Counted from the first letter of the stretch, positions 1 to 8,675 are shown. The stretch is 64,000 bases of DNA from Flavobacterium sp. CYK-55 (GCF_018413465.1 NZ_JAHCDK010000002.1:124001-188000); one strand, 5' to 3'. The notes: generated by a model not told the origin, from the sequence alone. A program made the numbers and translations.

Positions 1-10
1 TAGAAGCAAA

Positions 11-135
11 AAGCCCCGAACGCATAAAACCATGTAGCGCCGCAGAAAAGTGCGACCCACGGAAGCGCCTTTGATGTGCTAGCGATACAGGTTTTATGAG
101 TTTGGGCTTGAAGCGAATAGCAGGAATAGCTGCCT
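11..135 (+). ncRNA. Flavo-1-like structured element, copy A
   Basis: GC-rich intergenic element downstream of, and convergent with, the Hpt gene. It opens with AGCCCCGA, closes with AGCGAATAGCAGGAATAGC, and has a nine-pair stem, CATAAAACC (23-31) with GGTTTTATG (90-98), around a branched interior. The framing motifs match the other copies in the window. Its outer stem is the weakest of the set, so its boundaries are approximate. Confidence 0.55.
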
Positions 136-175
136 AAAAATTTTTTTATCAGAAACTCAGCAAGCTCAGAAACTT

Positions 176-520
176 TTACAAATCAAAATCTTTGGTGATT
201 TCTTTCACCGCCTTTTCAATTTGCGATTCTACGCTGTCAAAAGTAGCTTTGATTTCTTTGCGTTTGCCTTCGGCTTTGCCCCAAGCTTCAATTTGAAGGA
301 TTTCGTGAAAAGCCTGATCCATTCCTAACAAATCAAGAGTAGGCTTGATTTTGTGCGCATAGCTATACGCCATTTTATGGTCTTTGGTCTGGATGCCGAG
401 CTTTACCTGAATTAGGTCTTGCGGTACCTCGGTAACAAATAAGGTAATGATTTGGTTTACAAACTCCGGGTCATTGTCTGACAAGGCGTAAACTTTAGAT
501 AGGTTGTAATTTAGGGCCAT
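176..520 (-). CDS. Hpt domain phosphotransfer protein
   Basis: A 114-residue single-domain histidine phosphotransfer protein. The family relays phosphate between hybrid histidine kinases and response regulators in the cytoplasm. The motif AHKIKPTLDLLGM puts the predicted phospho-accepting histidine at residue 56, in the usual helix-bundle context, and the length is typical of a free-standing Hpt. There is no signal peptide. Its start lies one base after the stop of the upstream FAH-family gene, so the two are probably co-transcribed. A hybrid kinase lies near 61-63 kb of this window, but nothing in the sequence links the pair. The partner is therefore unknown. Confidence 0.85.
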   Translation of the reverse strand: MALNYNLSKVYALSDNDPEFVNQIITLFVTEVPQDLIQVKLGIQTKDHKMAYSYAHKIKPTLDLLGMDQAFHEILQIEAWGKAEGKRKEIKATFDSVESQIEKAVKEITKDFDL

Positions 521-521
521 T

Positions 522-1133
522 TTATTTGATATTTAATCTGAATAATTTTTGTTGTTCGAGGTAACCTTCAAGCACATCACCAGGTTTGACTGCTGCCACG
601 CCCGCTGGTGTACCGGTAAAAATTACATCGCCGGTTCTGAGTGTAAAATACTGAGAAACATACGAAATAAGTTCATCAATCTTCCACAACATCAGGCTAG
701 AATTGCCTTTTTGCACAGTAATCCCATTATTTGTGAGTTCAAAATTAATACTTTCTAAAGAACTGAAAACTTTTTTCGATATAAAGTCACCAATAATCGC
801 TGAACCGTCAAAAGCTTTGGCCTTTTCCCACGGCAAGCCTTTCTCTTTGAGCCTTTGCTGCACGTCGCGCGCGGTAAAATCAATACCCACGGTAATTTCG
901 TCGTAATACTTATACGAAAATTCGGGCTCTATGTATTTACCCATCTTATTAATTTTTACAACTAATTCAATTTCGTGGTGAATATCTTGCGAAAAATCGG
1001 GTATAATAAACGGTTGCGGACGCGACAAAACCGCCGTATCGGGTTTGAGAAAAATCACCGGTTCGTCAGGGCGTTCGTTGTTGAGTTCTTCAATGTGGTT
1101 GGCGTAATTGCGGCCGATACAAATAAGTTTCAT
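522..1133 (-). CDS. Fumarylacetoacetate hydrolase (FAH) family protein
   Basis: A 203-residue short FAH-fold enzyme of the FAHD1/acylpyruvase type; such proteins cleave acylpyruvates or decarboxylate oxaloacetate with Mg2+ or Mn2+. The probable metal ligands are Glu54, Glu56 (HHEIELVV) and Asp85 (GIDFTARD), with the 29-residue spacing seen in FAHD1. GTPAGVAAVKPGD near the C-terminus is the usual FAH closing motif. The substrate cannot be read from the sequence. The gene is followed at once by the Hpt gene and preceded by a period-8 word tract that touches its start codon, and by a Flavo-1-like element. Confidence 0.88.
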   Translation of the reverse strand: MKLICIGRNYANHIEELNNERPDEPVIFLKPDTAVLSRPQPFIIPDFSQDIHHEIELVVKINKMGKYIEPEFSYKYYDEITVGIDFTARDVQQRLKEKGLPWEKAKAFDGSAIIGDFISKKVFSSLESINFELTNNGITVQKGNSSLMLWKIDELISYVSQYFTLRTGDVIFTGTPAGVAAVKPGDVLEGYLEQQKLFRLNIK

Positions 1134-1173
1134 GCTGAGTTGCTAAGATTTTGAGCTACTAAGTTGTTGAGAT
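1133..1173 (-). repeat. Period-8 degenerate tandem tract in the FAH-gene leader
   Basis: Five consecutive 8-mers on the plus strand (roughly TGCTGAGT, TGCTAAGA, TTTTGAGC, TACTAAGT, TGTTGAGA) run up to the start codon of the FAH-family gene. They would lie in its 5' leader. The same consensus and period recur at 27.0-27.2 kb. Confidence 0.6.
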
Positions 1174-1179
1174 TTTTTA

Positions 1180-1257
1180 GAAGCCGGGAACCTGCTTTTC
1201 ACTGCTATCTTTTGCTGCGTTGCGCAAAAGGATATCCGCTACAATCAGGGCTAGGGA
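1180..1257 (-). ncRNA. Flavo-1-like structured element, copy B
   Basis: Read on the minus strand it starts TAGCCCTGATTGTAGCGG, has an inner stem ATCCTTTTGC / GCAAAAGAT, then AGCAGTGAAAAGCAGG, and closes with the GGCT half of an AGCC/GGCT outer stem. It sits just past the exonuclease stop codon on the same strand, so it could be the 3' end of that transcript or part of the FAH leader. Confidence 0.75.
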
Positions 1258-1266
1258 CTTCGCGTT

Positions 1267-2043
1267 TTAGAATAATTTGTTGTTGAGCTTTCTGAGTTTG
1301 ATTCCGGTAAGCACTTTTTTGGTATACAACGGAAAATCAGCGCTTTGCACCCAACCGAAATAACCGGGTTCGTCTTCAAAAACCTTCTCGACTTTGACGC
1401 CTTTGTGTTTTCCGAAGGTAAAGATTTCATCGCCGTTTTGGTCAAAAGCAATAAATCCCGCAAAGTCAGCGGCTTTTTTGCGTGTGGTAAATTCTGAGAG
1501 CGCCTTAATATCGTTCTGCAAATCCGGATAGCGATCGAGTTGCGCTTGCAGAATCTCAAAAGTTGCCATCGTATCGGCTTCGGCTGAGTGCGCGTTGTCT
1601 AATGATTTTTCGCAGTAGAATTTATAAGCAGCGCTCAGAGTGCGCTCTTCCATTTTGTGAAAAATAGTCTGCACATCAACCGAAACGCGGTTTTTCATGT
1701 CAAAATCAACACCGGCGCGCAAGAGTTCTTCTGCCAACAACGGAATATCAAATCGATCTGAATTAAAACCCGCCAAATCTGAATCTTTCATCATCTGAAA
1801 AACTTGTGGCGCGAGTTCTTTAAAAGTCGGTTCGTTCGCTACGCGTTCATTGGTAATTCCGTGTACTGCCGAGGCTTGCGTCGGAATCGGCATCTCCGGA
1901 TTCACCAGCCAAGTTTTGCTCTCGCGGTTGCCATTCGGAAATACTTTAAAAACCGAAATCTCTACAATGCGGTCTTTGGCCACCTCGATTCCGGTGGTTT
2001 CAAGGTCAAAAAAGCAAATCGGTCTGTTGAGTTTGAGTTCCAT
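1267..2043 (-). CDS. DnaQ-like 3'-5' exonuclease (DEDDh) with C-terminal accessory region
   Basis: A 258-residue protein with an N-terminal DEDDh exonuclease fold: Asp13 and Glu15 (FFDLETTG), HGIT at 61-64, Asp99 (FNSDRFDIPLL), and His152/Asp157 in HSAEAD. Family members proofread or trim nucleic acid 3' ends using two metal ions. Residues from about 195 to the end (TFGKHKGVKVEKV and following) resemble the small domain after the nuclease in exonuclease X-like proteins, so this is probably a stand-alone repair or trimming nuclease rather than the replicative epsilon subunit. It is upstream of, and on the same strand as, the FAH and Hpt genes. Confidence 0.88.
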   Translation of the reverse strand: MELKLNRPICFFDLETTGIEVAKDRIVEISVFKVFPNGNRESKTWLVNPEMPIPTQASAVHGITNERVANEPTFKELAPQVFQMMKDSDLAGFNSDRFDIPLLAEELLRAGVDFDMKNRVSVDVQTIFHKMEERTLSAAYKFYCEKSLDNAHSAEADTMATFEILQAQLDRYPDLQNDIKALSEFTTRKKAADFAGFIAFDQNGDEIFTFGKHKGVKVEKVFEDEPGYFGWVQSADFPLYTKKVLTGIKLRKLNNKLF

Positions 2044-2111
2044 GCTGAAAATTTAGGGCGTAAAGATACGCGAAATGTCAACGCCAAAAGGCAAATATTA
2101 TTTCAAATAAA

Positions 2112-2136
2112 AAACCGCCTCGGTGTAAAGCGGTTT
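2112..2136 (-). terminator. Rho-independent terminator after the E2 gene
   Basis: Stem AAACCGC / GCGGTTT around an 11-nt loop, followed on the minus strand by GGTTTTTTATTT. It lies 25 nt past the stop codon of the dihydrolipoamide acyltransferase gene. Confidence 0.7.
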
Positions 2137-2160
2137 CATATTATTTATAGTGTGTGTTTT

Positions 2161-3534
2161 TTAAAACGGTCGATTCTCATCAAACTCCTCCATATAATCA
2201 GCCACACGTTTCACAAAGCTTCCGCCCAAAGCGCCGTCAACTACACGGTGGTCATAACTGTGCGAGAGAAACATTTTTTTGCGAATACCTACATAATCAC
2301 CTTCAGGAGTTTCAATCACCGCCGGTACTTTTCTGATGGCACCAAGCGCTAAAATACCTACTTGTGGTTGGTTGATAATCGGCGTTCCGAACACGCTGCC
2401 AAAAGTTCCGACATTGGTTACCGTATAAGTTCCACCTTGGGTATCGTCTGGTTTGAGTTTTCCTGCTTTGGCACGGTTTCCTAAATCATTTACAGCTTTG
2501 GCCATCCCAATCAAATTGAGTTGATCAGCATTTTTAATCACCGGAACAATTAAGTTTCCGTTCGGTAAAGCTGCCGCCATACCAAGGTTGATGTTTTTCT
2601 TTTTAATGATGTAATCACCTTCAACCGAAATATTCATCATCGGGAAATCTTTGAGCGCGCGCGCCACAATTTCCATGAAAATCGGTGTAAAAGTAAGTTT
2701 CTCGCCTTCGCGTTTTTCAAAGGCATTTTTGTTTTTCTCACGCCAGTTCCAAATCGCGGTTACATCAACCTCTACAAACGATTGTACGTGTGCCGAAGTT
2801 TGCAACGACTGAACCATATAACCCGAAATGAGTTTGCGCATACGGTCCATCTCAACCATTTCATCTTGCCCATTCACCGAAACCGGAATGGCTGCTTTTG
2901 GCGCAGCAGGCTCTGCACTGGCTGTTGGTTGTGGTGGTGCAACTGGAGCAGCTGTTGGCGCTTGAACTTGTTGTGCCGCCGGAGCAGGCGCAGCCATCGT
3001 CACATTGCCTTTATTTTGAATATAATTCAATAAGTCATTTTTGGTAACACGACCTTCATTCCCGGTGCCCGGAATGGTATCGAGTTCAGCAAGCGTAACG
3101 CCTTCTTCTTTTGCGATGTTGCGCACAAGTGGAGAATAAAAACGAGCAGATTCGCCCACATGAATCGGAGCTACCGGAGCAGCGGTAAAAGTTTTAGCTA
3201 CTTCAACAGTTTTGACAACTTCTTCTACGGCAGGCGCAGGAGTTGGTGCAGCTTGTGGAGCTTCTGCAACTGGAACAGCTGCTGCAGAGGCTGCATCAGT
3301 TTCAATAATACCTATGGTTTGACCGACTTGAACAACATCGTCTTTATGAAACAACTGCTCAACCAATATACCGGCTACTTCAGAGGGTACTTCGCTATCA
3401 ACTTTATCCGTTGCAATTTCGAGTACGGCCTCATCGGCTTCAATTTTATCGCCTACTTGTTTGAGCCAATTGGTAATGGTTGCTTCTGCAACGCTCTCCC
3501 CCATTTTGGGAAGCTTCAATTCAAATCTTGCCAT
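2161..3534 (-). CDS. 2-oxoacid dehydrogenase E2 (dihydrolipoamide acyltransferase)
   Basis: A 457-residue E2 core subunit that transfers acyl groups from lipoamide to CoA. The order is a lipoyl domain (residues 1-80, lipoylated Lys44 in EIATDKVDSE), an Ala/Pro linker, a peripheral subunit-binding domain (about 133-171, YSPLVRNIAKEEG), a second Ala/Pro/Gln linker and a catalytic domain (about 228-457) with HRVVDG giving His429 and Asp433. There is a single lipoyl domain. No E1 or E3 gene is adjacent, so whether it serves a branched-chain, pyruvate or 2-oxoglutarate complex is open; the layout fits the branched-chain or generic class best. The lipoyl synthase at 58.7 kb would modify Lys44. Confidence 0.93.
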   Translation of the reverse strand: MARFELKLPKMGESVAEATITNWLKQVGDKIEADEAVLEIATDKVDSEVPSEVAGILVEQLFHKDDVVQVGQTIGIIETDAASAAAVPVAEAPQAAPTPAPAVEEVVKTVEVAKTFTAAPVAPIHVGESARFYSPLVRNIAKEEGVTLAELDTIPGTGNEGRVTKNDLLNYIQNKGNVTMAAPAPAAQQVQAPTAAPVAPPQPTASAEPAAPKAAIPVSVNGQDEMVEMDRMRKLISGYMVQSLQTSAHVQSFVEVDVTAIWNWREKNKNAFEKREGEKLTFTPIFMEIVARALKDFPMMNISVEGDYIIKKKNINLGMAAALPNGNLIVPVIKNADQLNLIGMAKAVNDLGNRAKAGKLKPDDTQGGTYTVTNVGTFGSVFGTPIINQPQVGILALGAIRKVPAVIETPEGDYVGIRKKMFLSHSYDHRVVDGALGGSFVKRVADYMEEFDENRPF

Positions 3535-3622
3535 ATTGTCAACCTAAAGGTTTATTTGGTTTTTGTGCTTGCGAAATTAGTAAAACAATTCGGTTTGCTT
3601 TAAGAATTATTTATTTTTTACC

Positions 3623-4780
3623 TCATTTTATAACTTCTCCTCGATCAATACTGCTGTTGCTTCCGATGAGAAAAGCTGCATTTTGAGGCCAAATTTTATA
3701 AGTAAAATACTGATTGCTATTTTGTTGCATAAAAGCTATAATCGATTGAAAACTCCAACTTCGATTATCAAAAATAATTTCTACGTTTTTTACCGAATTA
3801 TTTGTTAGCGAATTTAATTGATTTTCATTCGCAGCATCAAACAACACTACTTTTTTTCCTAACAAGTTTTCAACTTCTTGAGCAGCTAAGGGTTGGTTAG
3901 AAAGCAACCAATATTCATCAATCTCACTCTTTTTGAAAGCCGATTTCTGGGTAGCTTTCCTAAGACTGAATATATATGAACCCAATTTCATCAATGCATT
4001 GAAAAAGCCTGCTGATTTGTAATGCTTTTTGTAGAACAAAACCATTGCTTGTTGAAAGTTGCGCAAGTATTTCTGATCTTTCACCGTGCTTTCACCTTTA
4101 TAATGAATCACGCTGGTATCAGCAAAATAATAATTGTCTTTTCCTAATAGAAGCGAACGATAACTTAAATCAATATCTTCACCGAACATAAAAAATATCT
4201 CGTCAAAACCACCCAATTGCTGATAGAGTTCGCGTTTCATCAACATAAAAGCACCCACCAAAACATCGACTTTTCCGGTTTGATTGGTCGTTAAATGTTG
4301 CGCGTAATATTTTCCAAAAAAAGAAACCTTCGGAAACCACTTATACAAACCCGACATTCGCCCTAAAGAAACCAAAGGTGTGGGAATTCCTCTTTTGCTT
4401 TCAGGTAAAAACTGCCCTGTTCCGTCAATGAGCTTACAGCCCACTATACCCAAATCAGATTGAGCTTCAGCAAAAGCAAGCAGTTTTTCAAAAGTATCTT
4501 CGGCCACCACCGTATCTGGATTGAGAATGCAAACGTATTTTCCGCGCGCCTGAGCAACACCTATATTATTCCCTTTCGGGAAACCTGAATTCTCTTTATT
4601 AGCGATGAGTTTTACTTCAGAAAATCGTTCGCGCATCATCACACAACTATCATCGGGCGAGCAATTATCAACCACAATGATTTCGGAATCAATGTTTTGC
4701 AAAGCCTTTTGTACACTCAGCACACAAAGCTCCAAAAAATACCGAACATTATAATTAAGAATAACTACCGAAATCTGCAT
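3623..4780 (-). CDS. Glycosyltransferase family 2
   Basis: A 385-residue GT-A fold transferase. The N-terminus ISVVILNYNV is the usual GT2 start, VVDNCSPDDS binds the nucleotide sugar, and CILNPDTVV holds the DxD-like metal site. Residues 190-240 carry the acceptor-side motif (GGFDEIFFMFGEDIDLSYR). Relatives resemble rhamnosyl or other cell-surface glycan transferases; the sugar and acceptor are not readable. There is no strong transmembrane segment. It diverges from the ABC-F gene over a 94-bp gap holding -7 boxes for both. Confidence 0.9.
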   Translation of the reverse strand: MQISVVILNYNVRYFLELCVLSVQKALQNIDSEIIVVDNCSPDDSCVMMRERFSEVKLIANKENSGFPKGNNIGVAQARGKYVCILNPDTVVAEDTFEKLLAFAEAQSDLGIVGCKLIDGTGQFLPESKRGIPTPLVSLGRMSGLYKWFPKVSFFGKYYAQHLTTNQTGKVDVLVGAFMLMKRELYQQLGGFDEIFFMFGEDIDLSYRSLLLGKDNYYFADTSVIHYKGESTVKDQKYLRNFQQAMVLFYKKHYKSAGFFNALMKLGSYIFSLRKATQKSAFKKSEIDEYWLLSNQPLAAQEVENLLGKKVVLFDAANENQLNSLTNNSVKNVEIIFDNRSWSFQSIIAFMQQNSNQYFTYKIWPQNAAFLIGSNSSIDRGEVIK

Positions 4781-4784
4781 ACGG

Positions 4785-4792
4785 CAAATATA
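4785..4792 (-). promoter_or_regulatory. -7 box upstream of the glycosyltransferase gene
   Basis: TATATTTG on the minus strand, matching the Bacteroidota TAnnTTTG consensus, only 4 nt before the ATG. If used, the transcript would be almost leaderless. No -33 TTG is visible at the usual distance, so this is tentative. Confidence 0.35.
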
Positions 4793-4834
4793 AAAGGAAT
4801 TTTAATTGAGCTACCGATGGCTCGATGAATTAGT

Positions 4835-4842
4835 TATTTTTG
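4835..4842 (+). promoter_or_regulatory. -7 box of the ABC-F gene
   Basis: TATTTTTG matching TAnnTTTG, 32 nt before the ATG at 4875. No TTG is present at the standard -33 spacing. Confidence 0.5.
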
Positions 4843-4874
4843 CGCTTGAATTATCACTCAGATAAATAGACAGA

Positions 4875-6734
4875 ATGAACTATCTCACGGTTGAAAACAT
4901 CTCAAAATCATATGGTGAACGAACGCTTTTTGAAAACCTTTCGTTTGGGATTAACAAAGATCAAAAAATTGCTTTTGTAGCCAAAAACGGCACCGGAAAA
5001 ACATCGATTTTAAAAATCATTACCGGTGAAGACGTTCCTGATACCGGTCAAGTGATTATGCGCAAAGACATCAAGATGGCGTTTTTGTCGCAAGAGCCCA
5101 ATTTGCAACCTGAACTGACTATTGAAGAAAGCATTTTTGCCAGCGATAATGACATTCTTAAAGTCATCGAACAATACGAAAAAGCGCTTGAAAATCCTGA
5201 AGAAGAAGAAGCCTATCAAAAAGCTTTTGAAAACATGGAGCGCCACAACGCTTGGGATTTTGAAACGCAATACAAACAAATTTTGTTCAAGCTCAAACTC
5301 GATGACCTCAAACTCAAAGTTAAAAGCCTTTCGGGCGGACAAAAAAAACGGTTGGCTTTGGCTATTATCTTGATCAATCGACCGGATTTGCTCATATTGG
5401 ATGAGCCAACCAACCATTTGGATTTAGAAATGATTGAATGGCTCGAAAATTATTTTGCCAAAGAAAGCATGACGCTTTTTATGGTCACGCACGACCGTTT
5501 TTTCTTGGAGCGCGTTTGCAACGAAATCATTGAACTTGATCACGGAAAATTGTATGCTTACAAAGGAAACTATTCCTATTATTTACAAAAGAAAGAAGAG
5601 CGCGTAACCAGCGAATTAGCCTCGGTTGACAAAGCCAAAAACTTGTATGTAAAAGAACTCGATTGGATGCGTCGTCAGCCCAAAGCCCGCACCACCAAAT
5701 CAAAATCGCGTCAAGATGATTTTTATGTCATCAAAGAAAAAGCGCATGCCCGCCGCAAAGACCACGTGATGGAACTTGAAATCAACATGGAACGCATGGG
5801 CAGCAAAGTGGTCGAGTTGCACAAAGTGACCAAAAAATTCAAAGACAAAGTCATCTTAGATGGTTTTGACTACACTTTTAACCGCAGCGAACGCATTGGT
5901 ATTATTGGTAAGAACGGCACCGGAAAATCAACTTTTTTGAATATCCTGACCCAAACCATCGCGCCCGATGCAGGCAAAGTAGTCATTGGGGATACCATTA
6001 AAATTGGTTATTACACCCAAAGCGGCATCAACCCAAAACCCGAGCAAAAGGTGATTGATGTGATCAAAGAATTTGGCGAATATATTCCGCTGACCAAAGG
6101 TAGAACCATATCGGCCGGTGGTTTGCTTGAACGCTTTTTGTTTGACCGCAAAAAACAACACGATTATGTAGAAAAACTCAGTGGCGGCGAGCTCAAACGT
6201 TTGTATTTGTGTACGGTTTTGATTCAGAACCCGAACTTTTTGATCCTGGATGAGCCCACCAATGATTTAGATATTATCACGCTCAACGTACTCGAGAATT
6301 TCTTGCTTGATTATCCGGGCTGTTTGCTTGTGGTTTCGCATGACCGTTATTTTATGGACAAAATTGTTGATCATTTATTTGTGTTTAGAGGCGATGGCGA
6401 AGTAGAAGATTTTCCGGGAAATTATTCTGATTTTAGAATTTATGAAGACAGCACCGAACCCGAAAAAAATGAAGCTACAAAAGAGAAAAACAACTGGAAA
6501 GAAAAACAAATCAAGCAAGGTTTGACCTTTGCCGAACAAAAAGAATTTCAGAAAATTGAACGCGAGCTCAAAGATTTAGAATACAACAAAAAACAAATGG
6601 AAGCGCAGTTTGCCGATGGTACGATTGCGCCGGAACAAATTCAAGACAAAGCGGTTGAATTACAGAAGATTATTGAGCAACTCGAGCTTAAAGAAGAGCG
6701 TTGGTTTCAACTTAGTGCCAAAATGGAAACTTAA
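4875..6734 (+). CDS. ABC-F family ATPase, Uup-like
   Basis: A 619-residue soluble protein with two ABC domains and no membrane segments. Walker A is AKNGTGKTS in domain 1 and GKNGTGKST in domain 2; the signatures are LSGGQKKRLALA and LSGGELKRLYLC; the Walker B regions are LLILDEPTNHLD and FLILDEPTNDLD. A charged linker (about 240-310) joins the halves, and a C-terminal coiled coil of about 75 residues, typical of Uup, follows domain 2. ABC-F proteins act on the ribosome E site or, for Uup, affect ribosome assembly and DNA-related phenotypes. The coiled coil separates it from the other ABC-F gene at 22.2 kb. Confidence 0.92.
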   Translation: MNYLTVENISKSYGERTLFENLSFGINKDQKIAFVAKNGTGKTSILKIITGEDVPDTGQVIMRKDIKMAFLSQEPNLQPELTIEESIFASDNDILKVIEQYEKALENPEEEEAYQKAFENMERHNAWDFETQYKQILFKLKLDDLKLKVKSLSGGQKKRLALAIILINRPDLLILDEPTNHLDLEMIEWLENYFAKESMTLFMVTHDRFFLERVCNEIIELDHGKLYAYKGNYSYYLQKKEERVTSELASVDKAKNLYVKELDWMRRQPKARTTKSKSRQDDFYVIKEKAHARRKDHVMELEINMERMGSKVVELHKVTKKFKDKVILDGFDYTFNRSERIGIIGKNGTGKSTFLNILTQTIAPDAGKVVIGDTIKIGYYTQSGINPKPEQKVIDVIKEFGEYIPLTKGRTISAGGLLERFLFDRKKQHDYVEKLSGGELKRLYLCTVLIQNPNFLILDEPTNDLDIITLNVLENFLLDYPGCLLVVSHDRYFMDKIVDHLFVFRGDGEVEDFPGNYSDFRIYEDSTEPEKNEATKEKNNWKEKQIKQGLTFAEQKEFQKIERELKDLEYNKKQMEAQFADGTIAPEQIQDKAVELQKIIEQLELKEERWFQLSAKMET

Positions 6735-6750
6735 ATTTTAAGCAACAACG

Positions 6751-6833
6751 AGCGCTAAGGATGGCAGCGGTTAGCCCGCAGACGCGCAGCGGCGAGGACT
6801 ATGAGCGAACAGCCTGACCCGCAGGGAAGCGCC
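6751..6833 (+). ncRNA. Flavo-1-like structured element, copy J
   Basis: Element just after the ABC-F stop. The outer stem GCGCT / AGCGC encloses GGATGGCAGCGG and GCGAACAGCC. Its central 56 nt are identical to copies K (minus strand, 8.9 kb) and L (16.1 kb), while the outer stem differs from theirs in a compensatory way. Copies J and K lie in inverted orientation around the methyltransferase-LolD segment. Confidence 0.75.
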
Positions 6834-6841
6834 ATAAAATC

Positions 6842-6872
6842 ATGTTGTATTTTGTATGTTGCATGTTGAATG
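6842..6872 (+). repeat. Period-7 tandem word tract
   Basis: Four degenerate heptamers (ATGTTGT, ATTTTGT, ATGTTGC, ATGTTGA). The first two recur in the same order at 8676. An inverted, looser version follows at about 6890-6912. Confidence 0.55.
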
Positions 6873-6901
6873 CCGACAAACTTTATGAATCACAACACAT
6901 A

Positions 6902-6955
6902 TCATACAACATTTATTCCGCTGCGCTCCATACAATTCGGCTGCGCCTCGGGTTA
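6902..6955 (+). repeat. 54-bp inverted repeat, left copy
   Basis: Identical over 54 nt to the reverse complement of 8694-8747. Its core contains CCGCTGCGCTCC and CGGCTGCGCCTCGG. The pair encloses the methyltransferase, small membrane protein and LolD-like genes. A truncated relative is at 27.3 kb and another at 59.6 kb. Confidence 0.85.
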
Positions 6956-6980
6956 GCATAGAATATTGAACATAGAAAAA

Positions 6981-7763
6981 ATGTGGTATCCAATCAAAGC
7001 TTATTTTCGGTTTTTGTGGCAATCTAAAAACGAACATGCCGTGCATTCGCCGTTTGTGTTTGGTTTGGTAACGCGCTGTTTTTACGATTCCAAAAGCAAA
7101 CCCGAATATGCGGTTTTAAAACAGTTTAGAAAGGCATTGCGCAACAACCACAAAACCATTGAAGTAACTGATTTTGGCGCCGGCTCTCGCGTGTTTAACT
7201 CGAACCAGCGCAAGATAAGCGCCATTGCTCAAAATGCAGGCATCACGCAAAAACGCGCAGAATTATTACTCAGAATGGCGCGCTATTTTGCGGCTGAAAA
7301 CATTTTAGAAATCGGAACTTCGCTCGGATTGGCCACCTCGGCGCTTGGTTTAGGAAACCCGAAAGCCAAAATCACCACGCTCGAAGGTTGTCCGCAAACG
7401 GCAGCGGTGGCACAACAAAATTTTTCTGATTTTGGTTTGCCCCATATTGAACTCCGCGTGGGCGAATTTGAAACTTTTTTGAAACCTCAGAACCATGTCT
7501 TACCTACTCGATTTGACTTGGTCTATTTTGACGGCAACCACTCTAAACAAGCCACTTTACAGTATTTTGATTGGCTTTTGCCCACAGCGCACAATGATTC
7601 GGTTTGGATTTTTGACGATATTCATTGGTCGGCCGATATGGAAGAAGCTTGGCAAGTGATCAAAAATCATTCGCAGGTAACTGTGAGCATAGACACTTTT
7701 GCGTGGGGCATTGTGTTTTTTAGACGCGAACAACCCAAAGAACATTTTGTGATTCGGGTATAA
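6981..7763 (+). CDS. Class I SAM-dependent methyltransferase, O-methyltransferase-like
   Basis: A 260-residue protein. The ATG at 6981 (MWYPIKAYFRF) is chosen over an upstream TTG at 6966. The SAM-binding signature is ILEIGTSLGLATSALG near the middle, followed by an acidic strand end (ITTLEGCP), DLVYFDGNHSK and IFDDIHWSADME, the pattern of the caffeoyl-CoA or catechol O-methyltransferase-like group. The N-terminal 80 residues (HAVHSPFVFGLVTRCFY) are conserved in Bacteroidota relatives but have no assigned role. The substrate is unknown. The gene leads a short plus-strand cluster enclosed by inverted repeats. Confidence 0.8.
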   Translation: MWYPIKAYFRFLWQSKNEHAVHSPFVFGLVTRCFYDSKSKPEYAVLKQFRKALRNNHKTIEVTDFGAGSRVFNSNQRKISAIAQNAGITQKRAELLLRMARYFAAENILEIGTSLGLATSALGLGNPKAKITTLEGCPQTAAVAQQNFSDFGLPHIELRVGEFETFLKPQNHVLPTRFDLVYFDGNHSKQATLQYFDWLLPTAHNDSVWIFDDIHWSADMEEAWQVIKNHSQVTVSIDTFAWGIVFFRREQPKEHFVIRV

Positions 7764-7816
7764 CGTAACATTTAAGATTGCCCAACTACTAATGACCGAA
7801 ACTAAAAAATCAGCTC

Positions 7817-7951
7817 ATGAAATCGCCATCTTCTTCAGAAAATAAATGGGTCAAAATACTTATTCCGCTTGTTGTTGTTTTGGGCGCCATTTATTTAATC
7901 AAAAGTGGTTATCACTTTGGGCAATGGTTGCATATTGCTTTGCATAACTAG
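7817..7951 (+). CDS. Small single-pass membrane protein, 44 residues
   Basis: A short reading frame beginning MKSPSSSENKWVKILI and ending at TAG 7949. It has a polar, positively charged N-terminus, one hydrophobic segment (about residues 12-28, rich in Val, Leu and Ile) and a short amphipathic tail. It lies between the methyltransferase and the LolD-like gene on the same strand with 53-nt and 34-nt gaps. No function is recognised; it could be a small inner-membrane subunit or a chance frame. It was called because composition, context and a clean hydrophobic helix fit a real small protein. Confidence 0.5.
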   Translation: MKSPSSSENKWVKILIPLVVVLGAIYLIKSGYHFGQWLHIALHN

Positions 7952-7985
7952 CCGAATTTATTAATTTTAGCATCAAATTTTTATC

Positions 7986-8672
7986 ATGGCAAATCCGCTC
8001 ATCAAGATCCGTCAAATTGTCCGCAACTTCGAACTCGGGCACGAAACCGTTTACGTGCTCAAAGGCATTGATCTTGAAATCAACAAAGGCGAATACGTAG
8101 CGCTCATGGGTCCGTCGGGCTCGGGCAAATCAACCTTGATGAATATTTTGGGCTGTCTTGATACACCAACTTCTGGCAGCTATATCCTCAACAATAAAGA
8201 CGTCAGCCAAATGCACGACGACGAACTGGCAGATATTCGCAACAAAGAAATCGGTTTTGTTTTTCAGACGTTCAACCTTTTACCGCGCACCACAGCACTC
8301 AACAACGTGGCGCTCCCGATGATTTATGCGGGTTATTCAAAAACCGAACGTTCTGAGCGTGCTGCCCAAGTGCTCACACAAGTAAATCTGGCCGATCGCA
8401 TGGACCACCAACCCAACCAACTTTCGGGCGGACAACGTCAAAGAGTGGCTATTGCGCGCGCGCTGGTGAACAAACCTTCGATTATTCTGGCCGATGAACC
8501 TACCGGAAACCTTGACAGCAAAACCTCTGTAGAAATTATGAAACTGTTTGGCGAGATCCACGCCCAAGGCAACACCGTGATTTTGGTTACCCACGAAGAA
8601 GAAATTGCCGCCTATGCCAACCGCGTGATTCGTTTGCGCGACGGTATGATTGAGAGCGACACTACTAAATAG
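7986..8672 (+). CDS. ABC transporter ATP-binding protein, LolD/MacB type
   Basis: A 228-residue ATPase of the LolD-MacB-FtsE class. Walker A is GPSGSGKST (Lys49), the Q-loop [10 protein letters not shown], the signature [15 protein letters not shown] and Walker [12 protein letters not shown], with the family-typical TGNLDS. Members power lipoprotein release, macrolide or peptide export, or mechanotransmission through an FtsX-like permease. No FtsX-type permease is present in the window, so its partner is encoded elsewhere. It is the last gene of the cluster bounded by the inverted repeats. Confidence 0.9.
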   Translation: MANPLIKIRQIVRNFELGHETVYVLKGIDLEINKGEYVALMGPSGSGKSTLMNILGCLDTPTSGSYILNNKDVSQMHDDELADIRNKEIGFVFQTFNLLPRTTALNNVALPMIYAGYSKTERSERAAQVLTQVNLADRMDHQPNQLSGGQRQRVAIARALVNKPSIILADEPTGNLDSKTSVEIMKLFGEIHAQGNTVILVTHEEEIAAYANRVIRLRDGMIESDTTK

Positions 8673-8675
8673 ATT

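Noticed and set aside
1251..1559. 102-residue minus-strand frame overlapping the exonuclease gene
   Set aside because: It runs in another frame of a well-supported gene and into a Flavo-1-like element; composition is arginine/serine-rich shadow coding.
1804..2352. 182-residue plus-strand frame across the exonuclease and E2 genes
   Set aside because: Antisense to two conserved genes and across a terminator; no protein-like features.
7792..7845. 17-residue frame MTETKKSAHEIAIFFRK overlapping the 44-residue membrane protein
   Set aside because: Too short, no partner evidence; the other frame has a proper hydrophobic helix.
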